Shown one piece after another: positions 52,032 to 60,798 of a stretch of DNA of 64,000 bases. The position numbers and the translations under genes are program-made. The stretch comes from GCA-020343675 sp964462945 (lineage in GTDB: Bacteria; Planctomycetota; Phycisphaerae; Sedimentisphaerales; Anaerobacaceae), in contig CAYWZW010000011.1 of the NCBI GenBank assembly GCA_964462945.1, positions 1 to 64,000 of the forward strand, in the 5' to 3' direction. The notes under the pieces are model-generated. The model searched no databases and was not told where the DNA came from. It saw nothing but the letters and a program-made list of their open reading frames with translations. Each line of letters starts with the position of its first letter. Position 1 is the first letter of the stretch.

Positions 52032-54283
52032 TACGCGAGCTGCTTCTGAAAGACTTTTCGTGGTGGTCCGTTGCGTGGCAGAGTACTTTGTTTGCTGTTG
52101 TTGGGCTGGTTGGCAGTTTCCTTTTGAGGCGCCGGCCTGCGAGGTCCTGTCAACTGCTGTTTCTTGCCGTGATCGCCGCGGTGCTCGTGCCCACGATGAG
52201 CATCCTGGTTAAGCATTTTGAAATGGGTCTGCTTGCTGCCGAGCCGACTGCACTTGCGCCGGACAGGCCAGACGAAGTCACAGTGAGCTTGTACGAAGCG
52301 CCTGTAGCTTTGCCACTTATGGATATTCCAGATGAAGTGCCGGCGGGCATCGCAGAGTCTGCGGGGACAAAGGCCGGTTCGGGAAGTATCAACGTCCCAT
52401 GGCGAACGATTGCGACATACGGGTGGATGGCGGCGGCGCTTATCTTGATGGGGCGGTTGCTCGTCGCATTCATCGGCGGGATTCGTCTGCTGCGGGCAGC
52501 GCAGTTGTGCGGCTGTGAACAAATCCGGCGCGCGGCCGATTCCGCCCGAACAAGGCTTGGAATGGTCAAGGCCTTGCAGATCCGCAGCAGCGAAGGTTTG
52601 CGCAGCCCCGTGATATGGTGTTGGAGCCGGCCCCCGGTCCTGCTGGTGCCGGCGGATTTGGACTGTGCGGTCGATTGGGTGGGCGTGATATCGCATGAGA
52701 TAGCACACTGCAAGCGCTGGGACCACCTCAGCGGTCTGATGGCCGAGCTGGTTGTGTGCATTCTGCCGTGGAATCCGCTCCTGTGGTGGTGCAAGAAACG
52801 AATGGTCAGATTGAGCGAGCAGGCATGTGATGACTGGGTTGTGGCAGGCGGACGACCGGGCACGGACTATGCCCAGTCGCTGCTGAATTTGTCGCCGGAG
52901 GTGCAGATGGCTTTTCTGCCGACAGTAATTGGAAAGGAGAAACCTATGAAAGAGAGAATTTGCAGAATCGTGAGAGAAAAGTGCGGCGAGCCGCGCGTGG
53001 GGGCGGGCTGGGCTTTGGCCGTGACCGTAATGGCCATGAGCCTGGCGGTTGGAGCGGCGTTCGCCCAAAGGCGTCCGGCCGAAGCTGGATCGCAGGAGCG
53101 GGATGAGCGGGTGGCCCCGTTGGACCGGCCGCAGGAAGTTTCGCCGGAACGCAGGGCAGAGCTTGCCGGCCAGGCACGGCATATCAGAGTCCAGATCGCT
53201 CAGACGGAGAAAGAGCTGGCCGGGCTTGAAGATCAGCAGCTCGGTCAGGGCCAAGAAGCGCGCGCCCTGCGCAGCCGAATCCAGGAGTTAAGTGAGCAGA
53301 TGCAGGCGGCCAGACAGCAGCTTGAACGCCTCGAGCGCGGCAGAGGAGACCTTGAGGGCCGCCAGCGCCCGCAGGCCGAGGGGCGGGCTCGTGAGCTGAT
53401 GCAGAATCTGGCTGATCTTGGGGCTGATGCGCGCAGCAAGGAGGTTGCGTTGCGCCGGCTGGAGGAGCAGGATAAAGGTAACACCGACGAGGCTCATGCG
53501 ATTCGCTGGCAATTGGAGGAGGTTCGTCAGCGGATACAGGCGGCTCAGGAGGAGCGTGCGAATCTTGAACGCCGCCGGCCGGTGAAGGTGAACGAAGAAA
53601 TCCAAGTTGAGCTTGAGCTGTCCTCGCGTCCTGAGGCGCTGGAGCAGAAGCGGCAGGAGCTTCGGGAAAAGGCCCGGCAGATCGAGCTCGAGCTGCGGGA
53701 GGTTGGAGACGGGTATCCTGAAAAGGCGCAAAAGCTTCAGGTGGAGCTGCGTGAGATCCGCGGGCAGATCGAGCAAGTCGAGCGTCAGCCTGGTTCACCG
53801 CGAAGGCAAGCGGCCGCGAATAGGTTCCAGCAGCAGCCCGTTGTTCGCGTCGATAGCGACGAGGCGCGTGTACGTACGCAGCGCCGGCTTGAGCTCCAGG
53901 AGCAAATACGCAGGCTCGAGCGCCAGCTTGAAGAATTAGGGCCTGAGCATCCGAAAGAAACTGAAGAGATTCAAGTTCAATTGGAGCGGACACACGAGCA
54001 GATACAGAGGATCGAACGCGAGTCGAATCGTCTTGAGCATCCGACGCTTCGCCTTGAAGCCGCTCCTCAACCCGGCGCTGAGGTTCGCCATGAGAGAGTC
54101 GTGGTCGAGGCAGATCGCGGCGGCGTAAGCCAAGACAGGCCGCCGGTGCGTGAACGCCAAGGTCTGGAACGCGAGGTGTCCGAGCTGCGCGGTCAGATGG
54201 ACAGGCTCAGCGCGGAAATGCGTGAATTGCGAGAGCTTATGAAGCAGTTGCTGGAGCAAAGAGGCCCGCGGGAGCCTATGTAG
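52028..54283 (+). CDS. BlaR1-like M56 membrane metalloprotease with long coiled-coil tail, module 2
   Basis: A 751-residue paralog of the module 1 protease in its first 350 residues: TM helices at about 18-33, 40-60, 125-150, 235-255 and 325-345, with zinc site HEIAH (223-227) and LSEQACDDW (262-270). The extracytoplasmic part is different: from about 370 to 750 it is almost entirely Glu/Arg/Gln-rich coiled coil (QLERLERGRGDLEGR, RRLELQEQIRRLERQLEELG, EVSELRGQMDRLSAEMRELR). No ligand-binding fold is seen. The coiled coil might sense envelope mechanics or bind a partner protein; this is an inference. Confidence 0.85.
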   Translation: MIRELLLKDFSWWSVAWQSTLFAVVGLVGSFLLRRRPARSCQLLFLAVIAAVLVPTMSILVKHFEMGLLAAEPTALAPDRPDEVTVSLYEAPVALPLMDIPDEVPAGIAESAGTKAGSGSINVPWRTIATYGWMAAALILMGRLLVAFIGGIRLLRAAQLCGCEQIRRAADSARTRLGMVKALQIRSSEGLRSPVIWCWSRPPVLLVPADLDCAVDWVGVISHEIAHCKRWDHLSGLMAELVVCILPWNPLLWWCKKRMVRLSEQACDDWVVAGGRPGTDYAQSLLNLSPEVQMAFLPTVIGKEKPMKERICRIVREKCGEPRVGAGWALAVTVMAMSLAVGAAFAQRRPAEAGSQERDERVAPLDRPQEVSPERRAELAGQARHIRVQIAQTEKELAGLEDQQLGQGQEARALRSRIQELSEQMQAARQQLERLERGRGDLEGRQRPQAEGRARELMQNLADLGADARSKEVALRRLEEQDKGNTDEAHAIRWQLEEVRQRIQAAQEERANLERRRPVKVNEEIQVELELSSRPEALEQKRQELREKARQIELELREVGDGYPEKAQKLQVELREIRGQIEQVERQPGSPRRQAAANRFQQQPVVRVDSDEARVRTQRRLELQEQIRRLERQLEELGPEHPKETEEIQVQLERTHEQIQRIERESNRLEHPTLRLEAAPQPGAEVRHERVVVEADRGGVSQDRPPVRERQGLEREVSELRGQMDRLSAEMRELRELMKQLLEQRGPREPM

Positions 54284-54475
54284 TTGTTGAGCACGAGCTT
54301 GACCGGCTCTCTTTCGAGAATGAATGCGCCGTCTTCATAAGGCACGCGGCAAAGGGCCAATTAGACCGCAGTTGAGCGAATAGCCCAAATCCGCCCGCTG
54401 CGGATAGTCCTCAATTTACGTAGAGAATACGGAGCATCCGGCCTCTTGACGTGACAATGGTCCGTCCATATTCGC

Positions 54476-54504
54476 TTGCCTCTGCGGTTCTTTCCCGCTA
54501 TAAT
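54476..54504 (+). promoter_or_regulatory. Promoter for the radical SAM gene, apparently leaderless
   Basis: TTGCCT (54476-54481), 17-nt spacer, TATAAT (54499-54504). The expected start falls at or next to the A of ATG 54511, and no ribosome binding site is present, so the mRNA may have no 5' leader. Confidence 0.65.
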
Positions 54505-54510
54505 CCCCAC

Positions 54511-55905
54511 ATGATCAGATACAAGCATGCTTTAGCTCTGTACCCGTATTTCGGGGATTCTACTGCACCGATGGGGATTTTCCCTCCCACCGGCCTTGAG
54601 TATATCGCCGCGAGCATGAAAGACCTCGTCGGCAAGGTGACGTTCCTCGACCTGCGGTATGAGAGGGCCTACCAGGACCTGAAGGTGCTCAGCAGGCTCA
54701 TCAGGGACGAGATCGACCTTCTGTGCATCAGCATCCAATGGCAATCTCGCTTCAAGGACGTCTGCGATTTCATCTCCCAGTTGCCTCGTGAGGTCTGCAC
54801 AGTCGTCGGAGGCTACAAAGCAACGCAGGAAGTGGAGTACCTGTTTGAACGTTGTCCAAATGTCGATATGATCGTACGAGGTGAGGGCGAAGAGATCATC
54901 AAACAGGTCGTCACGGGCGTCCCATACGAGGATATCCGTGGGCTTTCCTATCGCCAGAACGGACGAGTCGTCCATAATGAGATTCATCTTTTGCCCGACG
55001 TCACGCGTCTGCCGTTTCCCGACCGGTCCCTGAGAACGCACGATTATCGCGCCATTGTGCACGGGGTCCGAGTCAGCCACCACACGTTCGATGCGGTGCT
55101 GACTACGAGGGGATGTCCGTTCAAATGCAAATTCTGCACTTTCAGTCTCAATCCGCTCGGGCAAAAGAGAAGCTACACGGAACGGCCGGTCGAATCGGTT
55201 ATTGAAGAGTTGAAGACCGTTAAGGCCGATGTTGTGCTCTTCAGCGACGACAACTTCTTCACGAACCCGAAGAGGAGCGAAGAGCTTTGCGATCTGATTA
55301 TCGAGAACAACATCAAGAAGACCTTTGTTGTCCAGGCCCGGATTGACATGGCCAAGTATCCCAGGGTCCTCGACAAGGCAGAGAAAGCCGGTTTCAAGGT
55401 CTTCCTGATCGGGGTCGAGTCTCCGCACGACCGGATATTGGAGCAGCTTCAAAAGGGTATCACCCAACAACAGGTTCGGGACGCCTTTGCGGTCCTGACA
55501 CAGTACGACTTTTATCTGCATGGGTACTTCATCTACGGCAACATCGGCGAGACAGAAGAAGAGATGCTCTACATCCCGAAGTTCGCGAAGGAAATCAAGC
55601 TGGATTCCATCAGTTTCCAAAAACTCCGTATTGAGAAGTTCTCGCCCCTAAAGGAGGTGGTAGAGGCGACGCCGGGCTATTACTACAACCATATCGGCGG
55701 GCCCGTGTATTCGGACCGTTACGGGCACAAGGAGTTGAAGCAAATCCGCAACCGGATCCGGTCGGAGTTCTACGATCTGGCGCAGATCATTCATATCATC
55801 AGAAAAGCCGGGCGGATTGGGCTCGTCGGTGGGCGCGATTTGGCGGTTGCACTTCCTAATCTACCTCTCCTCGCGTGTAGGCTGGCCAGACGAAAGAAGA
55901 AATAG
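54511..55905 (+). CDS. B12-binding-domain radical SAM protein
   Basis: A 464-residue radical SAM enzyme. Residues about 1-150 form a Rossmann-like cobalamin-binding domain (GIFPPTGLEYIAASM, CISIQWQSR, CTVVGGYKAT, IVRGEGEE). The 4Fe-4S motif is RGCPFKCKFC (Cys202, Cys206, Cys209). VVLFSDDNFFTNPKRSEELC and FLIGVESPHDRILEQLQKGI are typical SAM-domain blocks. The family includes methyltransferases and cyclases on unactivated carbon; the substrate is not evident. A basic C-terminus (LARRKKK) may contact membrane or RNA. ATG 54511 is chosen over 54451 because a -10 box lies between them. Confidence 0.85.
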   Translation: MIRYKHALALYPYFGDSTAPMGIFPPTGLEYIAASMKDLVGKVTFLDLRYERAYQDLKVLSRLIRDEIDLLCISIQWQSRFKDVCDFISQLPREVCTVVGGYKATQEVEYLFERCPNVDMIVRGEGEEIIKQVVTGVPYEDIRGLSYRQNGRVVHNEIHLLPDVTRLPFPDRSLRTHDYRAIVHGVRVSHHTFDAVLTTRGCPFKCKFCTFSLNPLGQKRSYTERPVESVIEELKTVKADVVLFSDDNFFTNPKRSEELCDLIIENNIKKTFVVQARIDMAKYPRVLDKAEKAGFKVFLIGVESPHDRILEQLQKGITQQQVRDAFAVLTQYDFYLHGYFIYGNIGETEEEMLYIPKFAKEIKLDSISFQKLRIEKFSPLKEVVEATPGYYYNHIGGPVYSDRYGHKELKQIRNRIRSEFYDLAQIIHIIRKAGRIGLVGGRDLAVALPNLPLLACRLARRKKK

Positions 55906-55921
55906 ATATGGCCCCCCGCGG

Positions 55922-55939
55922 CGGACCCGGTGCGGTCCG
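55922..55939. terminator. Hairpin after the radical SAM gene
   Basis: CGGACC-cggtgc-GGTCCG forms a 6-bp GC-rich stem 17 nt after the stop. The following sequence has few T residues, so termination is uncertain. The gene-free stretch 55906-56222 otherwise holds only the promoter listed next. Confidence 0.35.
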
Positions 55940-56125
55940 TGTCCTTGCTTAATTCCGTCCAACAACGATACCCAAAACGACGAAAGGTTCTCAAAGGTGC
56001 CTTGATCACTCGAATCGGGCGGCTCTCATCCAATCCATCACCGGCTGCCAGCAAGCGTAGGACAATGTCCGTTCCATATTGGAATGGTGGATGGATCACG
56101 TCTGCGAAGCTCAATTCTGAGTCGA

Positions 56126-56154
56126 TTGCAGCCGTACGTGCCTCACGTTATAAT
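56126..56154 (+). promoter_or_regulatory. Promoter for the GH127-FG-GAP/DUF1080 operon
   Basis: TTGCAG (56126-56131), 17-nt spacer, TATAAT (56149-56154), about 62 nt of leader before ATG 56223. Confidence 0.7.
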
Positions 56155-56222
56155 GCAGAGCGGCGACTTGTGGTTAGTTTACGCGCTGTTGCCAAATTAT
56201 CGTTCTATGTGAGGGAGCAAGA

Positions 56223-58685
56223 ATGAAGAGACGAGCATACTTGTTGACTCTGATCGGTTCGTGGCTGTCGAGTCTAATTGTTGGGGCCGCAGTTCAGGCA
56301 GATACGCTACAGGCCAATTTGCCGCTGAAGGTTGAAGATAAGGTCCCGCCGAAGGTCTATGCCTTCAGCCTTCGGGATGTCCGTCTTCTGGACAGCCCCT
56401 TCAAGACGGCGATGGAGCTGGATGCCAAATACCTGCTGTCGCTGGAGCCGGACCGCTTCCTCTCACGTTATCGGGAATTTGCAGGCTTGAAGCCCAAGGC
56501 AGAGGCATACGGCGGCTGGGAAAAGGCGACGATCTCGGGCCATTCTTTGGGCCATTATCTGACGGCCATATCGAAGCTATACGCCTGCACCGACGACAAA
56601 CGGCTGCTGGAGCGCATAAATTACATCGTTGACGAGCTTGCTGAATGCCAGCGGGCCTGGGGCAATGGTTTTGTCGGCGGGTTTCCGCGGAGCCGGGAAG
56701 TCTTCGCCGAGATTAAAGCTGGCAATATCCGCACGGCCGGTTTCGACCTCAACGGCCTGTGGGTGCCCTGGTACAACCTGCACAAGCTCTATATGGGGCT
56801 GGTTGATGCCTGTGTCGAGGGCGTCCCGCCCTCGAATCGCGGGCAGGATGACCGCGACACGGCCAAAGACATCCTCATCAAGTCCACCGACTGGGCCTGG
56901 GATACAGTCGGGCATTTGAGTGATGAGCAATTTGAAAAAATGCTGCACTGCGAGCACGGCGGCATCAATGATGCCTTTGCCGAAATCTATGCGTTAACCG
57001 GTCACCAGAAGGCCCTCGAGCTTGCAGAGCGTTTCTATCATCACCGCGTGCTTGATCCGCTCGCCGGCAAAGAAGATAAGCTGACCGGCCTGCACAGCAA
57101 CACGCAGATTCCAAAATTGATCGGGCTGGCAAGGCTTTATCGGCTGACCGGCAAGGAGCATTACAGCACGGCGTCGTCGTTCTTCTGGGAGACGGTCGTG
57201 CAGAACCGCACGTATGCAAATGGCGGCAATACGGACGACGAATATTTCTTCCCGCCGGAAGAATTCAGCAAGCACCTGAGCGTCCATACCACAGAAACCT
57301 GCAACACCTACAACATGTTGAAGCTGACGCGCCAACTGTTTGCGATGAATCCAAAGGCGGCGTACGCGGACTACTACGAGCGGGCATTGTACAATCACAT
57401 TCTGGCCTCACAGGACCCGAAACAGGGGATGATGATTTACTTTTGCCCGTTGAAGTCGGGCCATTTCAAGACGTACAACACGCCCTCTGATTCATTCTGG
57501 TGCTGCACCGGCTCGGGTATGGAGAACCATGTCAAGTACGGCGACAGCATCTACTATCACGACGACAGCGCGCTGTATGTGAATCTGTTTATTCCCTCCG
57601 TGCTAAACTATCATGACAAGGGCCTCACCGTAACGCAGCAGACGCACTACCCGCTTGATGGAAATGTTCGACTGGAGCTCACCGCCGATGAGCCGGTGCA
57701 ACTGGCGGTGAAAATCCGTCGCCCGTGCTGGGCCGGCGATGATGTCGGACTGACCGTGAACGGCAAAGCCTATCCGGTCACCGCCCCTGCCGGCGACTAT
57801 ATGACCATCGAACGGACGTGGGGCAAAAGTAGCGAAGTTCAACTGACGCTCCCGATGAAGCTGCGCGCCGAAGCAATGCCCGGCGACCCGAACAAGGTGG
57901 CATTTTTCTACGGCCCGGTCCTGCTCGCCGGCGCACTGGGCACCGAGGCTATTGAAGATATTGACCCGCACGCCGAGGACCGTGGGAAGTTCGACCACAT
58001 GCCTTCATCTTCATTTCCAGTGATTGTCATCAATGACAGGACGAACTACGATTATATTGAGCCGGCCGGTGAGCCTGGGACTTTTGTCATACGTCGCTCG
58101 GCCCTTAGGGTCCCGGGCAGCGACGAGGCCAAGGACGTCCCGCTCATGCCTTTCTACAAGATGCACTATCAGCGGTACATGGTGTACTGGGACTTGTTCA
58201 GCCAACGGGACTGGGACCGGATGAAGCAGCAGTTCGAGGCTGAGCAGGCTGAGACCAGGGCGGCGGAGGCCGGAGCCATCGACCATATTATGCCGGGCCG
58301 GATGCAGGATGAGCGTGACCACAATTTCGACGGTGAAAAGACCTATCAGGGTCTATTTCGCAACCGTCACTGGCGCGATGCGCGGGCCGGCGGGTGGTTC
58401 AGCTTTGAGATGAAGGTGATGCCCGATGCGCCGGTCAAGCTGATTTGCACGTACTGGGGTAGTGACGGCCCCGGACGCGACTTCGACATCCTCGTGGACG
58501 ACCAGAGGATCGCAACCGAGCACCTGAACCAGAACCATCCCGGCCGGTTCTTCACCATGATGTATGATATTCCGGAACAGTTGACTAAGGGCAAGAGTGA
58601 AGTGACAATCAAGTTCAAGGCGCACCCGTGGCGAAGTGCAGGCGGCGTCTATGAATGCCAGACAATTAACGGAGCCTACAAATGA
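56223..58685 (+). CDS. GH127 beta-L-arabinofuranosidase-like glycosidase, secreted
   Basis: An 820-residue exported glycoside hydrolase. The signal peptide covers about 1-26. The (alpha/alpha)6 catalytic domain spans about 45-560. HTTETCNTYNMLKL (Glu358, Cys360) and FWCCTGSGMENH (Cys427-Cys428) match the zinc-binding Glu/Cys set and the cysteine nucleophile known for GH127 beta-L-arabinofuranosidases. A C-terminal beta-sandwich (about 680-820) of the DUF6805 type follows, starting HIMPGRMQDERDHNFDG. It should release L-arabinofuranose or related sugars from plant or algal glycans. The stop overlaps the next start by 4 nt (ATGA). Confidence 0.9.
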   Translation: MKRRAYLLTLIGSWLSSLIVGAAVQADTLQANLPLKVEDKVPPKVYAFSLRDVRLLDSPFKTAMELDAKYLLSLEPDRFLSRYREFAGLKPKAEAYGGWEKATISGHSLGHYLTAISKLYACTDDKRLLERINYIVDELAECQRAWGNGFVGGFPRSREVFAEIKAGNIRTAGFDLNGLWVPWYNLHKLYMGLVDACVEGVPPSNRGQDDRDTAKDILIKSTDWAWDTVGHLSDEQFEKMLHCEHGGINDAFAEIYALTGHQKALELAERFYHHRVLDPLAGKEDKLTGLHSNTQIPKLIGLARLYRLTGKEHYSTASSFFWETVVQNRTYANGGNTDDEYFFPPEEFSKHLSVHTTETCNTYNMLKLTRQLFAMNPKAAYADYYERALYNHILASQDPKQGMMIYFCPLKSGHFKTYNTPSDSFWCCTGSGMENHVKYGDSIYYHDDSALYVNLFIPSVLNYHDKGLTVTQQTHYPLDGNVRLELTADEPVQLAVKIRRPCWAGDDVGLTVNGKAYPVTAPAGDYMTIERTWGKSSEVQLTLPMKLRAEAMPGDPNKVAFFYGPVLLAGALGTEAIEDIDPHAEDRGKFDHMPSSSFPVIVINDRTNYDYIEPAGEPGTFVIRRSALRVPGSDEAKDVPLMPFYKMHYQRYMVYWDLFSQRDWDRMKQQFEAEQAETRAAEAGAIDHIMPGRMQDERDHNFDGEKTYQGLFRNRHWRDARAGGWFSFEMKVMPDAPVKLICTYWGSDGPGRDFDILVDDQRIATEHLNQNHPGRFFTMMYDIPEQLTKGKSEVTIKFKAHPWRSAGGVYECQTINGAYK

Positions 58686-60499
58686 ACGAAAATATAAAAA
58701 AAGCAACGCTTGAGTCAAGACATACGTTTTTCGGAAGGAATGGGGCAGGAGCAAAGGGACTTTTGCTCCTGACCATTTCCATTAGTGTCACCGCGGCCAA
58801 CGGTGATGTTGCATGGCAGCGCAAGAGCAGCTCGACAGGAGATATGCCGGCTCCGAACGACGGTACGCAGCAGACGTGCTGTCTGGTCCTGGACATTGAC
58901 AAGGATGGTGTTGAAGACTTCGTTGTGGGCGAGCGGACGCAAGCGCCGTCCGTGGTGTGGTACAAGTACAACGGCAAGACCTGGGACAGGTTCGTGATTG
59001 ATGATGCGAGAAAGAATCCCGAGGCAGGAGGGGATTTCTATGACATTGACCGGGATGGCGACTTGGACGTCATGCTCGGTCAGGACGCCAGCGGCAACGC
59101 GATCTGGTGGTGGGAGAATCCGTATCCGGATTTCTCAAAGCCCTGGACGTGCCGCTATATCAAGAATTCGGGAGCCCACAAGCACCACGATCAGACCATT
59201 GCTGATTTTGACGGCGACGGCCAGGTTGAATTCGTTTCGTGGAATCAACAGGCAAAGCAGCTTCTTCTCTTTGAGATCCCGTCGGACCCAAAATCGACCG
59301 AGCCGTGGCCATCTACTGTGATCTACTCGTGGTCGTCGGGGCGTGAACGCGAAGGCTTTCCGTCCATTCCTGTCGATATTGATCTCGACGGCAAAGTCGA
59401 TATCGTCGGCGGCGGGCGTTGGTTTAAGCATACGGGCGGCACAAAATACGAAGAGCATGTTATTGATGCTGAGATGGCCTTTACCCAATGTGCAGCCGGC
59501 CAGTTGGTTAAGGGTGGGCGCCCTGAAGTCGTCTTCTCTCCCGGTGACATGGATGGGCCGGCCAAGTGGTACGAATGGACGGGCAACGCATGGACCGCAT
59601 ACGTGCTGCGGGAGGTTATTCACGGCCACACCTGTGAGATAAGGGACATCGACGGCGACGGCAACCTGGACATTTTCATCGGCGAGATGGGCAATCCCGG
59701 TGCGGGCGACAAGGCCCGGACCTTCATCTGGTTTGGTGATGGAAAAGGTCATTTCAAAGAGACCGTGGCTTCCGAGGGCCAGGGCATACATGAAGGCAAG
59801 CTCGGCGACCTGGACGGGGACGGAGACCTGGATATCTTGATGAAGCCGTACAGTCACAACACGCCGCGTATAGATGTTCTATTGAATTGCGGCAAGAGCG
59901 CTGCCGGTCCGGCGGCAGCAGAAAGCGGATGGCAGGTCCTGTTCGACGGCACAGACCTGAGCCAGTGGGGCAATGACAGCGGCGGCAAGCCGAACCCCGG
60001 GTGGGTCATTGAAAACGGCGTGCTGGCCCGAAGCCCTAACGCCGGCATGATTTGGACCAAGCAACGCTTCGGCGACTTCGTTCTCGATCTGGAGTTCAAG
60101 ACCGAGGGCAATAGCGGCATCTTCTTCCGTACCGATAACCCCAAAGACTGTGTCCAGACCGGGATCGAGATTCAGGTCTATAAGCGCGTCGATAAGCCGA
60201 GCACTCATAGTTGCGGAGCGGTGTATGATGCGCTGGCGCCCAGTAAGGAAACGACAAGAGACGGCCAGTGGAACCACATCACCATCACGGCCAGGGACAA
60301 CAAGATCGGCATCGTGATGAACGGCGAGCAGATCATCGACATGGATTTGAACCGATGGACGGAGCCGGGGAAGAATCCCGACCAGTCGAAGAACAAATTT
60401 CGCACCGCCCTGAAGGACTTCAAGCGGGACGGACACATCGGATTCCAGGACCACGGCGCCGACGTGTGGTTCCGCAACGTTCGCATCAAGCCGCTCTGA
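58682..60499 (+). CDS. Secreted FG-GAP/VCBS-repeat protein fused to DUF1080
   Basis: A 605-residue exported protein. After the signal (about 20-40), residues about 65-405 hold FG-GAP-like repeats with repeated D-x-D-x-D-G units (DIDKDGVEDFVVG, DIDRDGDLDVMLG, DFDGDGQVEFVSW, DIDLDGKVDIVGG, DIDGDGNLDIFIG, DLDGDGDLDILMK), which suit a calcium-binding beta-propeller. Residues about 418-605 form a DUF1080 domain (WQVLFDGTDLSQWG, GNSGIFFRTDN, GIEIQVYK, DGHIGFQDHG) close to the one fused to the isomerase at 5826. It probably binds a glycan through the propeller and cleaves 3-keto-glycosides. It is in an operon with GH127. Confidence 0.82.
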   Translation: MNENIKKATLESRHTFFGRNGAGAKGLLLLTISISVTAANGDVAWQRKSSSTGDMPAPNDGTQQTCCLVLDIDKDGVEDFVVGERTQAPSVVWYKYNGKTWDRFVIDDARKNPEAGGDFYDIDRDGDLDVMLGQDASGNAIWWWENPYPDFSKPWTCRYIKNSGAHKHHDQTIADFDGDGQVEFVSWNQQAKQLLLFEIPSDPKSTEPWPSTVIYSWSSGREREGFPSIPVDIDLDGKVDIVGGGRWFKHTGGTKYEEHVIDAEMAFTQCAAGQLVKGGRPEVVFSPGDMDGPAKWYEWTGNAWTAYVLREVIHGHTCEIRDIDGDGNLDIFIGEMGNPGAGDKARTFIWFGDGKGHFKETVASEGQGIHEGKLGDLDGDGDLDILMKPYSHNTPRIDVLLNCGKSAAGPAAAESGWQVLFDGTDLSQWGNDSGGKPNPGWVIENGVLARSPNAGMIWTKQRFGDFVLDLEFKTEGNSGIFFRTDNPKDCVQTGIEIQVYKRVDKPSTHSCGAVYDALAPSKETTRDGQWNHITITARDNKIGIVMNGEQIIDMDLNRWTEPGKNPDQSKNKFRTALKDFKRDGHIGFQDHGADVWFRNVRIKPL

Positions 60500-60607
60500 T
60501 AGCCTAAAACCCGGTACAACGGCGTTTGACGGCCGCAGCACGGCTTTATACGGCGGTAATTTCTGTCAGCCCGTAAACATGGGGCGGGGATCTCGGCCCT
60601 AATCCTC

Positions 60608-60636
60608 TTGCAATATCGGCCCGTTGGGTGTACCTT
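60608..60636 (+). promoter_or_regulatory. tRNA promoter
   Basis: TTGCAA (60608-60613), 17-nt spacer, TACCTT (60631-60636), with the expected start about 8 nt before the tRNA. Confidence 0.5.
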
Positions 60637-60650
60637 AGAAATAAAGACCC

Positions 60651-60736
60651 GGAGAGGTGTCGGAGTGGCTGATCGAGCCGGTTTCGAAAACCGGTGTGCC
60701 CTTTGGGCACCGCGGGTTCGAATCCCGCCCTCTCCG
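60651..60736 (+). tRNA. tRNA-Ser (anticodon CGA)
   Basis: An 86-nt cloverleaf. The acceptor stem GGAGAGG (60651-60657) pairs with CCTCTCC (60729-60735), with G as discriminator. The anticodon stem CCGGT/ACCGG encloses the loop TTCGAAA with anticodon CGA, which reads UCG. The long variable arm GTGCCC-TTT-GGGCAC is class II, as expected for Ser. The T arm is GCGGG-TTCGAAT-CCCGC. CCA is not encoded. It is followed 62 nt later by the DNA methyltransferase gene. Confidence 0.97.
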
Positions 60737-60798
60737 TTAAGTTCATGAATGGGATCTGGGAGCGGTGTGATTGACACCAGATTGTCTATGTTTGTTAT

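Noticed and set aside
53184..53993. Minus-strand frame rich in Pro/Ala opposite the coiled-coil region
   Set aside because: It arises from the repeated Glu/Arg/Leu codons of the coiled coil read on the other strand.
54532..55620. Long minus-strand open frame (362 codons) opposite the radical SAM gene
   Set aside because: The plus strand has the CxxxCxxC cluster motif and domain blocks; the antisense frame has no recognisable features.
55930..56226. 98-codon plus-strand frame before the GH127 gene
   Set aside because: It contains the promoter boxes of the GH127 gene, has no ribosome site and overlaps the GH127 start; composition is not gene-like.
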